Source: Diphasiastrum complanatum (taxonomy: Eukaryota; Streptophyta; Lycopodiopsida; Lycopodiales; Lycopodiaceae). Taken from it: DNA of 64,000 nucleotides. The stretch's first letter is position 1. Each line of letters opens with the position of its first letter. A program made the position numbers and the translations under genes. The notes below the pieces were generated by a model. That model was not told the origin of the DNA, made no database searches, and worked only from the letters and a program-made list of their open reading frames with translations. Location: assembly GCA_029204225.1 (NCBI GenBank), contig CM055097.1:65293040-65357039 (forward strand), in the 5' to 3' direction. This document shows positions 60,370 to 64,000 of the stretch, piece after piece.

Positions 60370-63119
60370 CGCATAACCATTGAACAAAAAATGCCTCGAG
60401 CGAGAACAATGATTAGAAGCATATAGGAAGGCACATGATCTATTTTTTGAAAATTTGAAAAATTCACCAATAAGAACTAGATTAAGTCATCAAGCATTCG
60501 ATAATCTTTATAACATCTCTATATCACTTGTAAATTCATTTGAGGAAAAGCTTGCTAACTCGTCAAATCCCTCAGATTCATTAGAATCTTCATCTTTAGA
60601 ACATAGTTTTGAACCAGAGTCTAAACAAGACCATAATCCACCATCAGATTCAAAATTTGAACTAGAGCATGAGCCATCATTTGAATCTACATCTACACCA
60701 TCGAAATCTAGTTCCTTGATTCATCTAATTCTTCGGATCCACCATCTAACCCACTACTTGATAGCATGGCGAACCCAACACTACCCACATCCACCAAAAT
60801 CAAATATGATTTTTTTAAGGGGTCATCATCTGAGGATGCGAATAGTAACTTATCCCAGTTCGAGTCTATTATAATAGCTAATAAGGAGCATACCGATGAG
60901 GATAAAGTTAGGATATTGCCAGGTCTTCTACGAAAGCAGACAAGGATCTGGTATAGCCAGTTAGTTCCTGAAACGGTTAATAAAGACGACATCCCTAAAA
61001 AATTTAGAGAGATAGGATATTCTACTAGACTATTAGCTCGGCTAAATTCTGCAGAGAAAAGCCGAAGGAGTCACTTAGGAAATATACTCGTAGAGTTAAA
61101 AACCTAATAGGAAAGCTTGGAGCATTATATCCTGTGCCCATGTAGAATGAATGGTTCCTGGGAAGATTTTCCAAGAAGATGGATAGATATTGTCGTCAAG
61201 GACTGACGACTTCATTAGAGGATGTCACAGTGTCTACGAAAAATTATGAAACCTCCCGAATTTTTAGGAGGAGGAGGAACGATAGAAAGAGTAGTAAGAA
61301 GCATAAACAGAAATGAACAAAAGAATCAAAATCGTCTACTGAGTCAGATTCAACAGATGAAGAAGAGTCTTTTGATTATTCATCATATTCTTCTTCATCA
61401 AAAGAAGAATCCACCTATAGGAAATCAAAAAGTAAAAATTCAGATAGAAAAAAGAGAATGGAAAAGTCTGAGAGGATGGATCCTTTGAGAAAGAGTATAG
61501 AACTCTTAGCAAAAGAGATGGAGGACTTGAAAGTCCAGATGTCTAATGTTAAAGCTAAGCGTAAGAAAGCTAAATCTAACGCTAATGTTTGGTGTACTGC
61601 TTGAGGAAAAGAGGGACACTCTACTAACTAATTGTCCAAATCTACAAACTAACTATATAGAGGAAGAACTATTGCTTTGTCCAGTTAGTAACCAGGAGGA
61701 GGTAGCATATACTAATGTTCCTCCTAACCAAAAGAATTCTACACCAAAACCATGTTTAGGCAACAATATACTATTCTACGTAGAGAAGGGGCACGAGACT
61801 CCACTCCCCCACCCAAAATAAGAGGCTCATGTTATAATTGTAGAGCATCCGATCATTATTTGCATGATTGTCCCAAACCAAGGAGGTCAGTGGGATATGT
61901 ACCGCTTTGTGCTAACTGCAAGGGCGAAGGACATGTCACTACAGAATGTCCCCAGCCACAACAACCACATTCTAAGCCAAAGTTTGTAAATTCACCTAAG
62001 GAAGATGAGCCTCGACCATCTAAGTCTAATCCTGATATGGCAGTTCAGAGAATAGAAGTAGAATTAGAGATACTAGAAGGCCAAGACCAGGATTGGCATG
62101 ATTTGGAGTTGGATGTAAATAGAGCTACAACTAGAAGTAGGCAAGATATACCGACTCTTTGAGATAAGAAGAAAATTAAGAAAGTAAAGAACGCAAATTC
62201 TGCAAAAAATGTGACAAATAAGATGCAAATTGTAGAACAGCCCATGGGACAACTCCTCATAATAAAGATCTAGACTTTGATCGGTCTAATGAAAAATATT
62301 ATGAAACGGACATTAGTTCAGAAGCTAAGAAACTTTTGGATGAAGAAACTAAAAAAGTTAAGAAAGTGACATTTGCAAATCCGATCATAAGTATTGAATC
62401 ACCTAGAGATCCATCGCTATTACAATATAGTAGAAGATTTTGCTTCTAGAATGACAAATATAACATTTAAACAATTATTGGAAAAAAACCATTATTATAA
62501 AAAAGGAGATTAAGCAATTTTTACAGAAGAAAAAAAAAATCTAAGTTGCCACCAATAGATGTAGGACTGGTAAATCATGGCGATGCAAACCTGAAATTCA
62601 GATAATAATCAATGGTTGCATTTTAGACAATGTACCCATAGATTTTGGATATGACCCAAGAAACTGCATATGAGCTAGGCATTCACCATCGAATAGCACC
62701 TACACTTAGACATCTTAGGTTAGTAGATGTAACTCGAAGAACTCCGATAGGGGAGTTGTCTCAGGTCACAGTGTATATTGGTGACCATAAATTTTTAATG
62801 GACTTTATTATATTAAAGACCACTAGAGAGTCATCATATAAATTTAATTAAAGTGTTACTAGAAAGACCTTGGCTATACCAGGCTGATTTAATAACCCAT
62901 TGGAAGAAAAAGGAAATCACCTTCAGAGACCAAATGGCTACAACAGAAGGGAAGAGACATAAAAAGATCACTATATTCTGGGAAAAAGATAAATATGAAG
63001 GCAAAATGTTGACATCATTCTCAACTTACACTTCGGAAGACAAAGAAGTCCACTCCGCAAGAATTGAGGAAGAAGATGTTTTAGGAAAGTATCAACACCC
63101 GCATATAGCAATAGAGTAG
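60370..63119 (+). pseudogene. Gypsy gag-protease remnant
   Basis: After a possible start at 60391 (MPRARTMIRS), gag continues with a Ser/Glu-rich part (60540-60720). The capsid region is MANPTLPTSTKIKYDFFKG, SQFESIIIANKEHTDEDK and GLLRKQTRIWYSQLVPE. A degraded knuckle lies at about 61592 (W.CTA*GKEGH). Two intact CCHC knuckles follow, CYNCRASDHYLHDC (about 61833) and CANCKGEGHVTTEC (about 61911). A protease-like domain comes at 62590-62850, VPIDFGYDMTQETAYELG, with the active site altered from D(S/T)G, and then LLERPWLYQADLITHWKK. Frame changes near 60870, 61110, 61490, 62160 and 62850. It breaks off near 63119 before any reverse transcriptase. Confidence 0.75.
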
Positions 63120-63530
63120 AGTAAGTAGATAGAGGGACTGTGGAGTTCCCAAAATTAGCGCAACCATAGGTTGTTTTGTTATGCAAAATACTCCATAAAA
63201 AAAATTCTCTTTCAAGATTTCCATTGAAGAATGCATTAGTGATATCCAATTGCCATAGATCCCATCCATAAAGTGTTGAAAGAGAAATAATGACCTAATT
63301 GCTTACCATCTTTTCCACGGGTGCAAAGGTCTCATCATAGTCAATACCATAACCTTGTTCTGTACTTGTTGATCGATCCATCTTTGTTTTTCTTAACTTT
63401 GAAGATCCACTTGCATCCAATTGCTTCTTGAGAATGTCCTTAGGAAGTTCCACCAATCTCCATATATTGTTCTTCATAAGAGTTTGATATTCAAGATCCA
63501 TTGCATTAGAGGAGCTCCAAAATTTAAAAG
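63120..63530 (-). pseudogene. Copia RT fragment joined to the gypsy remnant
   Basis: On the minus strand: MDLEYQTLMKNNIWRLVELP, then GYGIDYDETFAPVEKMVSN, a stop, and WQLDITNAFFNGNLERE (the last run read across frames at about 63250). These are N-terminal RT blocks of a copia element. They end at about 63120 against gypsy protease sequence of opposite orientation, so this is a chimeric junction. Confidence 0.8.
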
Positions 63531-63539
63531 GACCCTTTG

Positions 63540-64000
63540 TAAAGATACTTTTATTTTTTTTTTCTAGTTTCGACCGTCACCTGTCCAATCAAAATGCAAA
63601 AATTTGAAATCTATGTAACGTAGCTCAAATAAACTAAGAAATAAAAATACATTATAGAAAACTTTGAAATTTTTGTCCCGACAGCATGGACATATCCCAT
63701 TGGTTTGCTCTTCTTGCCCGACACGTGCTAATCTACCCGATGTCAATACCTCAAGTTAAATCTACTTAACTATGCTGGTTAGTATAATGAAATTTGCTAA
63801 TAATACTAGTTATAGTTATAGAAATATAGTATGCACAGTTAATTAAAATATAGTATGCACAATAACTGTGACTATGGTGGCATTTACATTAGATTAAATG
63901 TGATACGAAAAATTGAAATTAAGTATCATATCAGAGAGATTTTTGGGGCCCAAGCTTTCAAAATAGCAATGGCAAGGAGACCAAGATCTACAGTTGAGTC
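63540..64000. other. No gene seen
   Basis: Mixed AT-rich sequence to the right edge. A short direct repeat, AATATAGTATGCACA, occurs twice near 63825-63860. No coding homology was recognised. Confidence 0.4.

Noticed and set aside
60370-63119. Endogenous pararetrovirus (caulimovirid)
   Set aside because: Double CCHC knuckles and a protease-like domain could suggest it. However, the capsid words, the gypsy-type primer site upstream and the absence of a movement protein favour a gypsy retrotransposon.

Overview
This is an AT-rich window of plant nuclear DNA dominated by mobile elements. The plant assignment rests on Ty1/copia and Ty3/gypsy retroelements with plant-type tRNA-iMet primer sites, spliceosomal introns, long GA/CT and AT microsatellites, and absence of bacterial operon structure. 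The exact lineage cannot be read from the sequence. No intact host housekeeping gene, tRNA, rRNA or CRISPR array was recognised. Almost every coding region carries stops or frameshifts.

Layout. 0-4.3 kb: unrecognised, partly spliced coding remnants and short tandem repeats. 4.3-5.4 kb: gypsy integrase remnant (minus). 6.12-12.90 kb: a DNA transposon (called TE1 here) bounded by 39-bp perfect terminal inverted repeats. It holds a two-exon transposase candidate, an acidic protein, a decayed histone H3/CENH3-like gene whose N-terminus reads ARTKQTTR, and a further spliced gene. 13-17.3 kb: copia gag fragment, GA array, copia pol remnant with 3' LTR. 17.8-22 kb: gypsy gag, a degenerate beta-class DNA methyltransferase, copia integrase, gypsy gag-protease. 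24.8-33.65 kb: an old copia element (plus) interrupted by a younger, almost complete copia element (minus, about 6.3 kb, two LTRs, 5-bp target duplication). 34.3-37.3 kb: internally deleted copia. 38.6-41.8 kb: copia (minus), cut off by a long-TIR DNA element at 41.82-44.92 kb. 47.7-49 kb: gypsy integrase remnant. 51.3-59.7 kb: a cluster (called TE2 region here) with a DUF7869-type gene, a beta-class DNA methyltransferase, two unrecognised genes, a dense array of palindromic motifs, and a second histone H3/CENH3-like gene. 60.1-63.1 kb: gypsy gag-protease; 63.1-63.5 kb: copia RT fragment.

The most interesting theme is chromatin-related cargo within or beside mobile DNA. Two different H3/CENH3-like genes occur, one inside an element with defined TIRs. 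Two copies of an N4/N6-type DNA methyltransferase occur, and possibly a shared acidic accessory protein near both histone-like genes. The histone fold and methyltransferase motifs are seen in the sequence; that they form a functional system is inference.
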